Part shown: in pieces, positions 1 to 10,500 of the stretch
How positions within the stretch are numbered: position 1 is the first letter of the stretch
Layout: the number at the start of each line of letters is the position of its first letter
From: Epiperipatus broadwayi
Lineage: Eukaryota > Onychophora > Udeonychophora > Euonychophora > Peripatidae
Reading direction: 5' to 3'
NCBI GenBank assembly: GCA_028023455.1
Contig: JAQFVV010006425.1
Coordinates: forward strand, 682,001-746,000
DNA: 64,000 nt
Translations under genes and position numbers: made by a program
The notes under the pieces: model-generated
The model's database searches: none
What the model was told of the DNA's origin: nothing
Seen by the model: only the letters and a program-made list of their open reading frames with translations

Positions 1-1400
1 AAATGTATGGTTTTTAGACACTTAATTTTGCTACTCATAGTTGTTTTACATTATTGAAACTTAAAATATTCCTTTATTTGTGTTTTATTTTTGCATAAAT
101 TTTGTTACATATTGTAATATAAAGTATGTTAAAATTGTACTCAAGTAATTATAACCTATGGATACCAGCTTTAAACCACTAAACATCACATGATCATCAT
201 TCTTTAATGCTTACACAAGCTGTTTACCCTGGCTTGCACTGAGTGGTGCTACTGTATGGAGAGTTTTACTTCCATGATAAAAGTTTTAATTATATGCTTC
301 CAATTGGATTCAAATTATATTTCAGTCTCAGTTGTTTCCAATAGCTGGTAACTGTAAAGTTCTTCTCTGAAGCAGCACTTGATATTCTTATTGCAACTGT
401 CTATGCCTAAACAAAATCTACCTAACATAATGGCATACTTCATTTATGGAAACTATGACTACACCAATCATCTTTACTTCCTCCTGTCAATAGTTTCATT
501 GTGAGCACCAGTAATTTGTCTGTATGTGATTTTACGTATAAATTTAGTTTCTTCATATAGTAAGTAGCACTTTGTTTCATTATAGTTATCAATGGTGAAC
601 AAATTGTTTAATCATTTACAAATTTAACAATTTTAACTGTATATTTAAATTATATAAAGTAATAATAAAAAATAATATAATTTATAAAAATTAATTATAA
701 CTAAACCCAAATAAAGAGAAATGTGAAGATTTTCAAAAAGAATAGAATGAAAATATGATAAAGTCGAAAATGCAGATGTTTGAAGAATATCAAATATCAT
801 TACAAATGCAAACAGCATAGTGCCATAAATAAATACAACCTGGAAAAAAATCAGAAGTCTATGAAACTGTACACAGTAAATTGTTGGTATCCAAAAAAGT
901 GCTCTGAGTAATAGATTGAGTTTAAATTCCAATAAAAGAATGTTTCATTATATCTTAATGTTTGCATAAAAGTGGAAAGCTTTTCACAGATGTTAAATTT
1001 GTCAAAATATACAAATGAATTTTTCATGACTTAAAAGATCAAATTGAAATTATGGAAGGAATTGAAGATTTTGCACTGTCAGTAGAATCATTTAATGTAG
1101 AGTTGAGGATTGACAATATATCCAAAAACATTGAAGATCAATTGGAACAATATTTATTATAATGTAATGTGTTCAGTATTGTTCTTAATAAGAGTGTCAG
1201 CTTTAATAATATCTTAATGTAAAACCATGTGACTTGTTATGCCCAATGGAATTCAAAGTCTATCCAAAAAAGAAATTATTATATTATCTGTATTATTTAA
1301 TACTTCAAAAGAAAAAAATACTTTTCAAACATTTATGTAATTTACATTTTTTTAGGAGGGTCAAAAATTAAATTTAAGCAATTTTTTGTTTACAATAATT
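1..1400. other. AT-rich flank, no supported gene
   Basis: No reading frame with protein-like composition was found. A block around 205-272 resembles one arm of the palindromic element at 16.2 kb: both share a stretch reading ACTGTATGGAGAGTTTT. A short open stretch near 1048-1160 (containing QIEIMEGIEDFAL) could be part of the decayed hAT copy just downstream, but it is too short to call. Confidence 0.5.
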
Positions 1401-1408
1401 GATAGTGT

Positions 1409-1700
1409 GGGTCTATGTGTGAAACAAATATTGGGCTTATAAAATTGTTAGAAACAGAATCTGATGGTTCTATTTTATTATTTTATTGTATTATGCATAA
1501 AAAGTATGTGTGTAAAGGTGCCTGCAAAAGCATTAAATGGCCTTACTAAGATGAAAATAAACTTAATTGGAGTAAGCATTCATCAATTACAGACAACAAA
1601 TTAAATATTTTTATAATACCCTAATCAGAATATAGTGATATAATATTACACTCGAAAGTTAGATGGGTAAGCAAAGAATAACTTTTTAATTAATTTGCAA
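1409..1700 (+). pseudogene. Decayed hAT-family transposase fragment (GTF2IRD2/ZBED-like)
   Basis: Translation of the plus strand gives CGSMCETNIGLIKLLETES and then ILLFYCIMHKKYVCKGACK. After several stops it gives YSDIILHSKVRWVSKE near 1632-1679. From knowledge of the family, hAT transposases of the GTF2IRD2/ZBED type carry a DGAPSM..GL segment, then a CIIHxExLC segment, then a YxDLLxHTEVRWLSRG segment, in this order and spacing. The copy is interrupted by many stops and frameshifts and cannot make protein. More degraded similarity may run on to about 2100 (QFLTESIDIVQLKFKN near 1985). I see no terminal inverted repeats. The hAT call rests on three ordered motifs and is fairly secure; the exact subfamily is not. 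Confidence 0.6.
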
Positions 1701-1934
1701 GTTATTTAAAAAAAAAAAATTCTAATTGATGTTTCTGAGATACCCAAACTCAATAACGATTGATTAGTGAAATTGAGACTATTGACTGGGTTAATAAAGT
1801 ATTTCAATAATTTATATCTTTCTCTTCAAGACAATAATCTTAATATTTTTTATTTGTCTCAGGAATGGAAAAATTTCTAAATAAGCTCGATTTATTTAGT
1901 TACACCGCTAAGAAATAAAATTTCAAATACTTTT

Positions 1935-3599
1935 TCAATATAAAAACAATTTTGAAATCGATTTAATTTCAAATTTATATAGGCAATTTTTAACTGAATC
2001 TATTGACATTGTTCAACTGAAATTTAAAAATTAATTAGAAATATTGAATGTAGTGTCATATTCAGTCTCATAATTGATCCAGAATATTTTAATGAAAATA
2101 ACTTAATGTGAAGCATGCACTGTTTTTATTTACCGAAGATTGACGAACTGAAAAGAGAAATGTTATTTCTTTTTGAACAATAAATTCAAAGAAATACAAA
2201 ACAAAAGTGAAAAAGTTCCAAATATGCATATGAAATTATATCAGAATGTTGGTATATCTCTTTGTACAGCTTTTAACATTTTTTTTTTTTTTTTTTTTTT
2301 AAAAAGCGGTTTATATTTTAAATATTACATTTATGAATAAATCTTCCCAAATGAAGTATACTTTAAAAAATTAATTGGTATGTAACAAATTAAAATTTTG
2401 TGTTGCATGAAATTGCCAAATTATAAACTGGCTCTAGAGATTTTCCATAAACAAAAACAAAACCATGATTGGTTTTATCGTTTGCAGTTGTCAGAATTGA
2501 GTTTGTATTATAAAAAGAGAAATGTACTTTTTATCTTTATATGTCTATTAATGAATTTTTATTATTATTTTTATGTCATATATAAATTTTATCAGTAAAC
2601 ACCACTTTACAACACTGATTTGCTCACTAAACCTGTAAATTAGATGCAAAATATTTAATACAGATAGAACGATCAAGATTAAAAAAGATGGTCAACCATG
2701 GATATAAGACAGTAACAATTAGATAGCAATTTCAAAAGATGATGGTATTGTTACAACATATTATTTTCAGTAAAATGCTATAATTATAAACTTTCAATTA
2801 TATATATGCAATCACACACATGTGTTTAAAGTGTACACTTATATTTAAGATATGAACAAATTTACAATTTTCACTGATTAAAATTAACATTGTACTCAAA
2901 ACAATATCTCTGCATTTAAAATGGTATCATAGTAATTTTAATTGTAAGTTAGTTTTTACTAAATAAATCCAAAATATGTGTTCACTCATGAAAACCTATG
3001 CTATAATATGTACACGTATTAAGTCGAAAAACATCCAAAATATATTAGATATGTTTAAATATAAAATTCTACAAGATATTACAATCCATTCTCAGTAGCT
3101 CTTAAGCAAAGAAATATACATGTTTTGGAATGTACAATAAAAAATTTGAGTGCCAAATGGACCATTGAACTTTTTTTTTCATTTATTAAAAAAAATCACT
3201 GGATTCTACAATCAAATAAATATGTCATTAACAACAACAAAAGTTTGCAAATAATTTATTTTAATTTTTAAAAAATGTCAACTTTAAAAAAAAAATGTAC
3301 CCATAAAATATTTTTTTTAAAAAAAGCACTTCATGGAAAATAATAGTAGTTATGTTTGATTTTAAAACACACAAAATTTGCATTATGCTAAAGTAAGAAA
3401 TGAAACAAAAATAAATTTACAACTTGCAGAAAGTGATGACATACTGATAAGGAACAATGACTATTTTTTTTTGTTTCAGCAACTTTTTTTGCACCTATTC
3501 ATGTTAAAAGATTGAGGACAATAAATTTTTAAATGCTATGAAAAATAGCATTATTACAAACAGCATTGCATAAAAAATTAATTGTAAATAAAATAACAA
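1935..3599. other. AT-rich stretch without a gene
   Basis: Contains homopolymer runs, such as a T run at about 2281-2300, and short random open frames. The 66-codon frame at 2398-2598 is low-complexity and hydrophobic, with no recognisable motif, and is not called. Some of the first 200 bases may be the eroded end of the hAT transposase. Confidence 0.5.
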
Positions 3600-4118
3600 T
3601 AATCCATGTTGCTTGGGCAACCAGATGGTCTGATGTACTTGCTGGTGTTGTTTAATCCAGCTTAATCAGGCTCCATGTGTTGTCAAATAAAAATCTGGAT
3701 GAGATGATACTGTCCTATGGCTAAATTCTTTCAACTTAGAAATGAATATCTTTTCAGGCTTGGGATGAGGAATGGTAAACTTGTTGCGATATCTGGCCAT
3801 CCGGGTGGCATAAGTGATGAAGGCCGAAAGTCTTGAGATGAGATAATCCCTAGACAGGAAGCAGTTCTTAATATCTAATACTTTGTTCAGGGAAATGTTG
3901 CAGTTGTGAGCAATGAATGTTCTGATTTTGTCATATGCCGGGCAATCATTTATCATGTGGTCAAAGGTTTCAGAGGTTCTGTGGCAGTTGTGACATGTAG
4001 GGTCTATGTTCTTGAAGAATCTCCTGTAGTGCAGGAACCAGTTTGTCTGGAGTGAAACCAGGTTGATTTTCACTAGGAAGTCCAGGAACTTTGGCTCTAG
4101 CTTGAGATGTTTGAAAAA

Positions 4119-4121
<3 letters not shown>
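3600..4121 (-). pseudogene. 5'-truncated APE-type LINE, ORF2 C-terminal end and 3' UTR
   Basis: The minus-strand frame is open from 4121 down to a stop at 3666. It reads FFKHLKLEPKFLDFLVKINL and then a zinc-binding motif CHNCHRTSETFDHMINDC (C-x2-C-x8-H-x4-C). The same arrangement (ALEPKYFDFIMKINL, then CGLCHRAEDTLDHFIYQC) occurs in the better copy at 20062-21009, so this is the C-terminal end of a related ORF2. The C-terminal CCHC finger is typical of L1/Tx1-like and several other non-LTR families and is thought to aid RNA or target binding. The ORF is cut at its 5' side exactly where an AT microsatellite begins at 4122. The remaining 3' UTR runs to roughly 3600. No ATG is needed because this is a fragment. 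Confidence 0.8.
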
Positions 4122-4154
<33 letters not shown>

Positions 4155-4157
4155 TAT

Positions 4158-4203
<46 letters not shown>
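4122..4203. repeat. (AT)n microsatellite
   Basis: Nearly pure AT dinucleotides with a short interruption near 4153-4160. It separates a truncated LINE on its left from the tail of a Penelope-like element on its right, so it probably marks an insertion or rearrangement junction. Confidence 0.95.
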
Positions 4204-4205
<2 letters not shown>

Positions 4206-4330
4206 CCATTAATTAAAAACAATATTGTAATTATAATTGAAATAATATTTTTAACGGTTTACAAACAATTAAAAACAATCCTTAAATCCACAGAAGTACT
4301 TTCAGTTACTTTCTAACCTGCCTCAACTGC
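4204..4330 (-). repeat. 3' tail of the Penelope-like element
   Basis: This non-coding block matches the 59.8-kb locus: the flank (ATCC-TTAATTAAAAACAATATTG type), one 65-bp arm and the 18-base spacer are all present. The similarity stops right after the spacer, at about 4312, and the second arm is absent. It lies immediately 3' of the GIY-YIG reading frame, which identifies the 59.8-kb palindrome as PLE-derived. Confidence 0.75.
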
Positions 4331-4390
4331 CATTAAATTCAAAAACAAAAGCGGAAGCAAACATCATCAATTCAAATTCCACAAATCTCA

Positions 4391-4842
4391 TATTTTAATG
4401 TTAGAAACTTGTTGATTTATTAAATGCATTTTATTTATAAAAATTGCCTCTTTAATTTTTCTTTTACTATGGTTTCTCTCTTTATGAAGAATTTTCACAC
4501 TTTCACAGTCAAATTTAAATTTATATTTACATGTTTATTCATGATCAAAGAAAACAGAAGGAGACATTAAATCTCCATTATTTTTACTTTTTGTATGCTT
4601 ATATAACGATTCATACTCCCTCAATCTCTTCTCAATACTGCACCTAGATTCACCTATATATGATAGCATACAATCACAAAAAATTTGATATATGACATTC
4701 CTTTTTTCTTGACAGGTATGACATCCTTAGAATTATTGACTAATTTATTAATATTGTTTGGAACATAGAATGAAACATTAAACACATTCTTATATAAATC
4801 CTTAAAAAATTTACTTGTGGATTTGAAATAAATGGAATACAT
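4391..4842 (-). pseudogene. PLE GIY-YIG endonuclease domain (frameshifted)
   Basis: One frame (4842 to 4654) covers the linker and ends in GMSYIKFFVIVCYHI. A frameshift moves the reading to YIGESRCSIEKRLREYESLY, then HSKRKIKEAIFINKMHLIN, ending near 4391. YIGES corresponds to the second half of the GIY-YIG signature. The H-x-x-x-KRKIKEAxFI block is the conserved C-terminal part of PLE endonucleases, which nick target DNA to prime reverse transcription. A TAA after FFDHE further disables it. The neighbouring RT fragment and the tail belong to the same element. Confidence 0.8.
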
Positions 4843-4901
4843 ATCATTTTTTTACTATTAATCTTCACTTCTTTTAAATTATAATAATTTTTTTAAAATT
4901 G

Positions 4902-5558
4902 TCATAAAGTATTGTTTATTTGTTCCATTTTATAACCAACATCAAACAATTCCTTGGCAAATATCTCAATATTTTTCAGTTTATCACTTTGGTAATGACA
5001 TAATTTTTCATTCCAAAACAAAAAAGATTTAAAACTTGCCATCTTATGCATCATTGGTACTTTTGATTTACAATTTATATATCCTCTTTTTTGCAGTGGC
5101 TTAATTATTAGTTTATAATTTAATATACTGTTATCTCTTGTGATCATTAAATCTAAATAGTTAATCTTATTGTCCTGTTCTTTTTCAATAGTCCATTTCA
5201 AGCCATTCAGCTTATTTAATTCCTCTATAAGCAAATTTATACTATTAATATTTCCACAAAGAAAAACATCATCCACATATCTTTTGTAAATTTTAATATC
5301 TCCAAAAATACACATGCTTAAAATACTACTCTCATATGTAGATAAAATGAAATTGCAAACTTGTGCAACTACAGGCAAATCCATAGGCCAACCTTTAGTC
5401 ATTTTATAATATTGACCTTCAAAAGATGCAACAATGTTATCATTAAAAATTTTTAAAGAATCAACAATAAATTTTATCATATATTTACAAATATTTTTAC
5501 TTTTTAATGCATGTTCAATTATTTTTATGGAATTTGTTCTATCAATAGATCCATACAT
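4902..5558 (-). pseudogene. Penelope-like reverse transcriptase, C-terminal part
   Basis: This is a 218-codon open frame. It includes YGSIDRTNSIKIIEHAL (motif A region), GWPMDLPVVAQVCNFILSTY (motif B, where family members usually read GxPMGxPVS) and KRYVDDVFLCGN, which holds the catalytic YVDD of motif C. NKINYLDLMITRDNSILNYK and KPLQKRGY follow, the usual thumb-side blocks. The protein would copy element RNA into DNA during target-primed transposition. The initiator codon is only where the frame happens to begin; the true N-terminus is missing. The glycine in GWPMG is replaced by D, probably a post-insertion mutation. Confidence 0.85.
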
Positions 5559-5650
5559 TTTTATTTAAATATTCCAAATGCATTCAACTGTTAGTAATAT
5601 CACAGCAAACAGGTTAGTATATGCACAACATTTTGAGAAGTATTTTTCTC

Positions 5651-5778
5651 CCCTCTTCTTCGAGTGTTGCTGGCCTGACCAGTGACAGTACTAGCATGAG
5701 ATTCAAACCTGGGTCTTTAGATTCTTGATTATTGAATTTTAAGGTAATGCTCTAACCAACTGAGCCATCCTGCCAATA
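5651..5778 (-). repeat. tRNA-derived SINE head
   Basis: On the minus strand, GATGGCTCAGTTGGTTAGAG (about 5768-5749) is a strong match to the RNA polymerase III A box. CCAGGTTTGAATCTC (about 5713-5697) matches the B box. The spacing is longer than in a normal tRNA because of an extra AT-rich insert in the anticodon region, so a functional tRNA gene is unlikely. A non-tRNA body with a GGTCAGGCCAGCAACACTCG-type sequence follows toward 5651. It is best read as a SINE copied by LINE machinery. A decayed tRNA pseudogene is the alternative. Confidence 0.65.
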
Positions 5779-5779
5779 T

Positions 5780-6566
5780 AAAAATACAGCTAGAACACCA
5801 TCATCACAAACCTTCAGAAAAACACTAAATCCCAGTGATTTGTTTTTCTGTGAGTGATCTGATATCCATCAAAATGCTTGTTTTTCCATTTGGTTTATGT
5901 CTAATAACAAAGTATAAATATTGAAGAATTAAGCCACAAACGACAGATAACGCACTGTGAATAACACAATTTATTCAGTATCAATTTATTTTTCTTCTCG
6001 ATTTAACTGATAGATAATTGATACAAATATTCATATATTCACCATGTGCAAATGTTTTTTTTTTCTGATTCTGTAGCTTTAATTATTACATTCAACCTTA
6101 CTGGAAATATAAATCATTGCAGAAATTATTAAAACACCAATGTTGTTTTCTCCTAAATTTTATATCATTATATGATAGGATAGATTTAGAGAAAAACAAT
6201 CACTATTAGCAACCACATTGAAAGTAATTCTTTTCAAAAATAATTTCTGATATTTATACATTCTTTTTTTTAAAAAAGACAAATAATTTATTAAACTTAA
6301 CAAGATTCTACCGACCGCATAATAACTAAAATTCTCTTGGCAATAGAAATCTTAGAATATATCTTGGAAATAAATTGTGCTGCAATTAAGAAACCAAAAC
6401 CAAACGAGACGGAATATAAATTACAGTAGCAATTCTATCTATAGGTAGAAAATAAACACTTTGTATAAATAGTTTTTCTTAAAAAAAAGTGTGTACTTTT
6501 TATTATTGGAATTGAAATTATACATTGTTACAAAAAACTAAATATATTATATATTTTATATAATTT
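5780..6566. other. AT-rich spacer
   Basis: No gene or repeat recognised. Poly-T and poly-A tracts are frequent. Confidence 0.5.
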
Positions 6567-6671
6567 TCATCATCATCAACCATTATCAATCCACTGCAGG
6601 ATGAACGTCTTTCCATGTTCAATCCATCTCCGATCTTTAGTTTCTCTTCTCCACATTACTCCTGTACACTT

Positions 6672-6676
<5 letters not shown>
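6567..6676 (-). mobile_element. RTE-type LINE, extreme 3' end
   Basis: About 110 bp matches the 3' ends of the longer copies at 17.5, 49.3 and 63.7 kb. It starts with the ATGATG-type tail (ATCATCATCAACC on the plus strand), followed by the TCCACTGCAGGATGAA and CTTCTCTTCTCCACA blocks. It is cut off at a TA microsatellite at 6677. The short ATGATG tail is characteristic of RTE/BovB-class elements. It is non-coding at this length apart from the last few codons. Confidence 0.8.

Positions 6677-6755
<79 letters not shown>
6677..6755. repeat. (TA)n microsatellite
   Basis: About 80 bp of TA repeats with one GTA interruption. It joins the truncated RTE tail to the foldback element. Confidence 0.95.
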
Positions 6756-6756
<1 letters not shown>

Positions 6757-6759
<3 letters not shown>

Positions 6760-7473
6760 ATCCTTGAAGTTTACATGTAATTATTGGGGATTTGAACCCA
6801 AACTTTCAAGCTATTTTGAGCTAATCCATTCCATACCACCGATACACTTGACCACACTCATGTGAAAAAGATGATCTCCAATATAGGTATTTTATGATAA
6901 ACCAGCACTTGTCAGCTAGTACAGACCACCATCTTCCACACACACATATAATCAGTGCTTTATCCATATTAAGATAGCAAATCTTCATACTTTAATGATC
7001 AGGCTTCAATATACTTCATCCACCAACTCTTCAGCCATCCATACCATTGAAAATATGATGATGGAACACCTCAATATTTTGATGATGTCAATATTATTAT
7101 CATGTCCATGTTGTCCTTATACTATACATGAGCAATAAGAGTGACTTAAGGTCAACATGGGCATGATAATAATATTAGCATCATCAAGAGATTTGGGCAC
7201 TCCATCATCCGATTTTCTGAAGAATTGGTGGGTGAAATAGATTTGAAGTATGTCCATTAAAGTTTGAAAATGCTATCTCAATATGGACCAAGTATAAATT
7301 GTGTGTGTGTGTGTGTGTGTGTGAGATGATGGTCTGGACAGGCTTATGAGTGATGTTTCAACATGAAATACATATATTGAAATTTATCTTTTTCACATAT
7401 GTGTGTTTATGTGTATTGGTTGTATGAGATGTAGTGGATGATTGAAAAGAGCTTGAAAGTCTGGGCTCAAATC

Positions 7474-7482
<9 letters not shown>
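6757..7482. mobile_element. Foldback / long-TIR MITE, complete copy
   Basis: A long imperfect inverted repeat. The left arm (about 6783-7117) begins GGGGATTTGAACCCAAACTT. The right arm (about 7148-7480) is its reverse complement and ends AGTCTGGGCTCAAATCCCC. A spacer of about 30 bases lies between them. Blocks such as GATGATGTCAATATTATTAT and CATGTCCATGTTG recur inverted. The right arm has a GT run (7301-7323) where the left has a shorter CA run. No coding capacity is visible, so it must be non-autonomous. The left flank CTTGAAGTTTACATGTAATTA is also seen in other copies, so the element starts near 6757. It sits between TA microsatellites on both sides. The superfamily is not identified. Confidence 0.8.

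Positions 7483-7538
<56 letters not shown>
7482..7538. repeat. (TA)n microsatellite
   Basis: Pure TA repeat directly abutting the right end of the foldback element. Confidence 0.95.
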
Positions 7539-7541
<3 letters not shown>

Positions 7542-10500
7542 TAACATTCTGTTTATTCTCAATATTGTATATGTATATACAAGCAAAATAGCAAGTTTCA
7601 TTTATAATTTTTCTTAGATTAAAAGATTCCTAGTTATTGACAAAGATTGGTTGGTATTTATATAGATTATGAGTCGGATTACTTTAAAAAACAAATACAT
7701 GTTAAATTTAACTAACATCTACAAACAAGTTAATGAGTCTAGATTCGATCCCTACGTTGTACGAATGAGAGGTGGATGTTTTACTTTTTATGCCATAAAA
7801 CATTTATCATGCACACACGCGCACACACATATAAATATCATGTAAATATTTATATCTAATAAAGTTCTCCTTAAAATATTTTAAGCAAATACATATAAAA
7901 GCCAATCTTTTGATTTAGATACGATTTTTTTAAAACAAATTGTTATCCAATGCACAAAATTTTAATTTATAATTATCTAAGTTACATTAACATATTGCTT
8001 AATAAATAAAAAAGGAACTTATTATAACAGTAAATATTTTGTTATTTATTCATATTATATTTATATTACTTTAAAATAAATTATTATTATCTAAATTTTA
8101 TCCAAATTTTATTCCTTGATTGAAAGCTTTGTAAGAGGAGAAATATCATAGAGATATATTATTCTCGTTAAAAATATGACTAGAAAAAAAAAGGGGAAAT
8201 TAAATTTAAATGGGATAAAAGAGGAAAATGATAATTTATTAAAGCAATTAGCTTAATTAACAACAAACTAATTGTTACAGTAAATTCAAATAAAAATTAG
8301 AAATTATTCAAGAAAACAATTTAAAAAGTTTTCACTAAAATAATGTGGTGCAAAAAAATAAGAAAGTAAAAATGTCTATTTTACATTTGTATTGAGACTT
8401 TAAACCAAATGCTAGTCATAAAAGATATTTAGTTTATAGATAGCACAACTATTATACAATAATTAATAATGAAATAAAAAAGACAAACAAATTAGAAATT
8501 AGAAGAATAAAAGGAAATGTAAAGATATACAAAATTCATATAGAAAAAGAGCTTTGATTAACATTGTAACAAACAGAAGAGATAGAAATATGACAATGAT
8601 GAATGATGAAAGAAATGGAAAATTATCATTAAATGTAGAAATTATTCTTTATAAGTAGAAGTACTTTTGATTTCTATTTTTTTTTATCAACGTCTATATC
8701 ATTTTTTGGACCAGCATTTATCACAGCCTTCTTAAATGCAGCAAAAAATTCATTCAAATATTGTTTTTTTTTTTAACTCTAGGAATGCTATTATAATCAG
8801 CCATATATTTTTTTTATAAATATTGTTGTTTCTTAAAAGAAATGTATGAATTTTGTAAATCAAGAGCGCAACTGGTGGTAAAATTGTGAATGTAGATATT
8901 GCACAAGTTTAAATTAGATAAAAAGATGGTAAACACATAAATAGAGAAAATTTCAATAAGATGGAAATAATTGGAAGATAGTTTTAACCCAATTTTATGA
9001 TTCACAATTAATTTATATTTTACAGTCACAATTCAAATATTAGAGGATTTTACTTTGCATCATTTGTGTAGATTTCTAACAGATTATACATTTGCCTACC
9101 TCAAGAATAGATTAAACATAAAAAGTAGAAAGAGAAACAATGTTATTAGATTGGTAATTATCATATAGAGATAGCATTTTAAAAGCAAAAATAGATTAAC
9201 ATAATATTTATTTGCATTTATAAGTCGTTTGATACAATAAATGGAGTTATAAATTTGGATAAAATGAAAAAGAAAAATTTTAAATGGAAAATAACATTAT
9301 CATTAAAAAATCGTATATATTAATCAGTAAATATTTATAGGTTTTAATGGTTGAATTAAAAAAGACATAATATAGGAAAAATTGCTACATCACTCCTTTT
9401 GGGTATTGGCCCCATTTTTTCATTCTTTGTTCCCATTTTTTTTACAAACCTCTATTTTATTGTTGCCTTCCTATCATCTAAGTCATTATTTTTTTAAGTT
9501 TCTTATACAATTGACTATCTTTTGTCAGTTTTGTGATGATTGAACTAGATATTTACCCATAACAGTTTTATTATTAAATAATTTCATCTTCATTGCTGAA
9601 AATCCATAAAAAATTTGAGCATGTGAAGTGATATATCTAAGTTAAGATTCATGAACAGATCACAATCTAAGCATTCTATGCTTTATTTACAAGAGTAAAA
9701 ATTCCTCATTATACATATATTCTCCTATTTTCCAGTTATTTTTATCTCACAATATTAAATAATTAATTGTTAATACACAGTTTAGCAGACATGTAGTCAT
9801 AAATTGCAATTTTTTATAAGATAAAAAAATTCATAATGTGACACTATGCAACTAAAATTCAATAGTATTTGACTTAACAAATTGTTTTATCTGGGTAAAC
9901 TTAGAAATAGTAGATTAAAATAATATCTCACAAAACATCTGATAAGTAGTATTTGTTGTTTTTTTTTTTTTTTTTTGCTAAATAAAATAACATATGCAAA
10001 CTTTGTTTTATGTGATTGCTCTTTGAGATTTGTAAACTGGAACTTGTTATTAAACTTTATAAAAGTTAGAGAAGCATATAGACATCCTTTGTAAAACCCA
10101 TTTCTGATAAATAATGTTAAGTAAATAATTATATTGCAAATAAAAATTATGTAGGGATAAGGTAATGCATAGTGTTGAATTTTTTGTGGGATCTAAATAG
10201 ATGTCTTTTATAGTAGATTTTTAAAAAATATTTGGAATTGCTAAGAATATTTCACTTTAGTTTTAGTTCAGTATCTATGTATGCTTTATTTATGCTTATG
10301 CTTAAATATATAATTGGATCTCTTGCATAAATATTAGATTCTGAAAGTTCAAAGTAATCATATGTTTCAAGTCTTCATATAGTTATCATTAAGAACCCTA
10401 TTCTTAGAGAAAAAGTAATTGTTAATATTATCTAATTTTTGTAAATCCATTGGTCTGTTATTTAATTTTTCAAACATTAAATTAATTATCATGAAGACCT

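Larger units (their letters stand above)
4204..5570 (-). mobile_element. Penelope-like element, 5'-truncated, minus strand
   Basis: Reading on the minus strand, the element has a partial reverse transcriptase (5558 to 4902), a GIY-YIG endonuclease (about 4842 to 4391) and a non-coding tail (about 4330 to 4204). The order RT then GIY-YIG is diagnostic for canonical endonuclease-bearing Penelope-like elements. The N-terminal half, including the early RT motifs, is missing. The tail is homologous to the palindrome at 59777-59950. Several frameshifts and stops make it inactive. Confidence 0.85.

Noticed and set aside
645-932. 95-codon minus-strand frame rich in Phe, Leu, Ile and Tyr
   Set aside because: Its composition follows the AT bias. 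No signal peptide logic, motif or splice context could be supported.
7738-7760. B-box-like AGATTCGATCCCTAC
   Set aside because: No matching A box at the right distance on either side.
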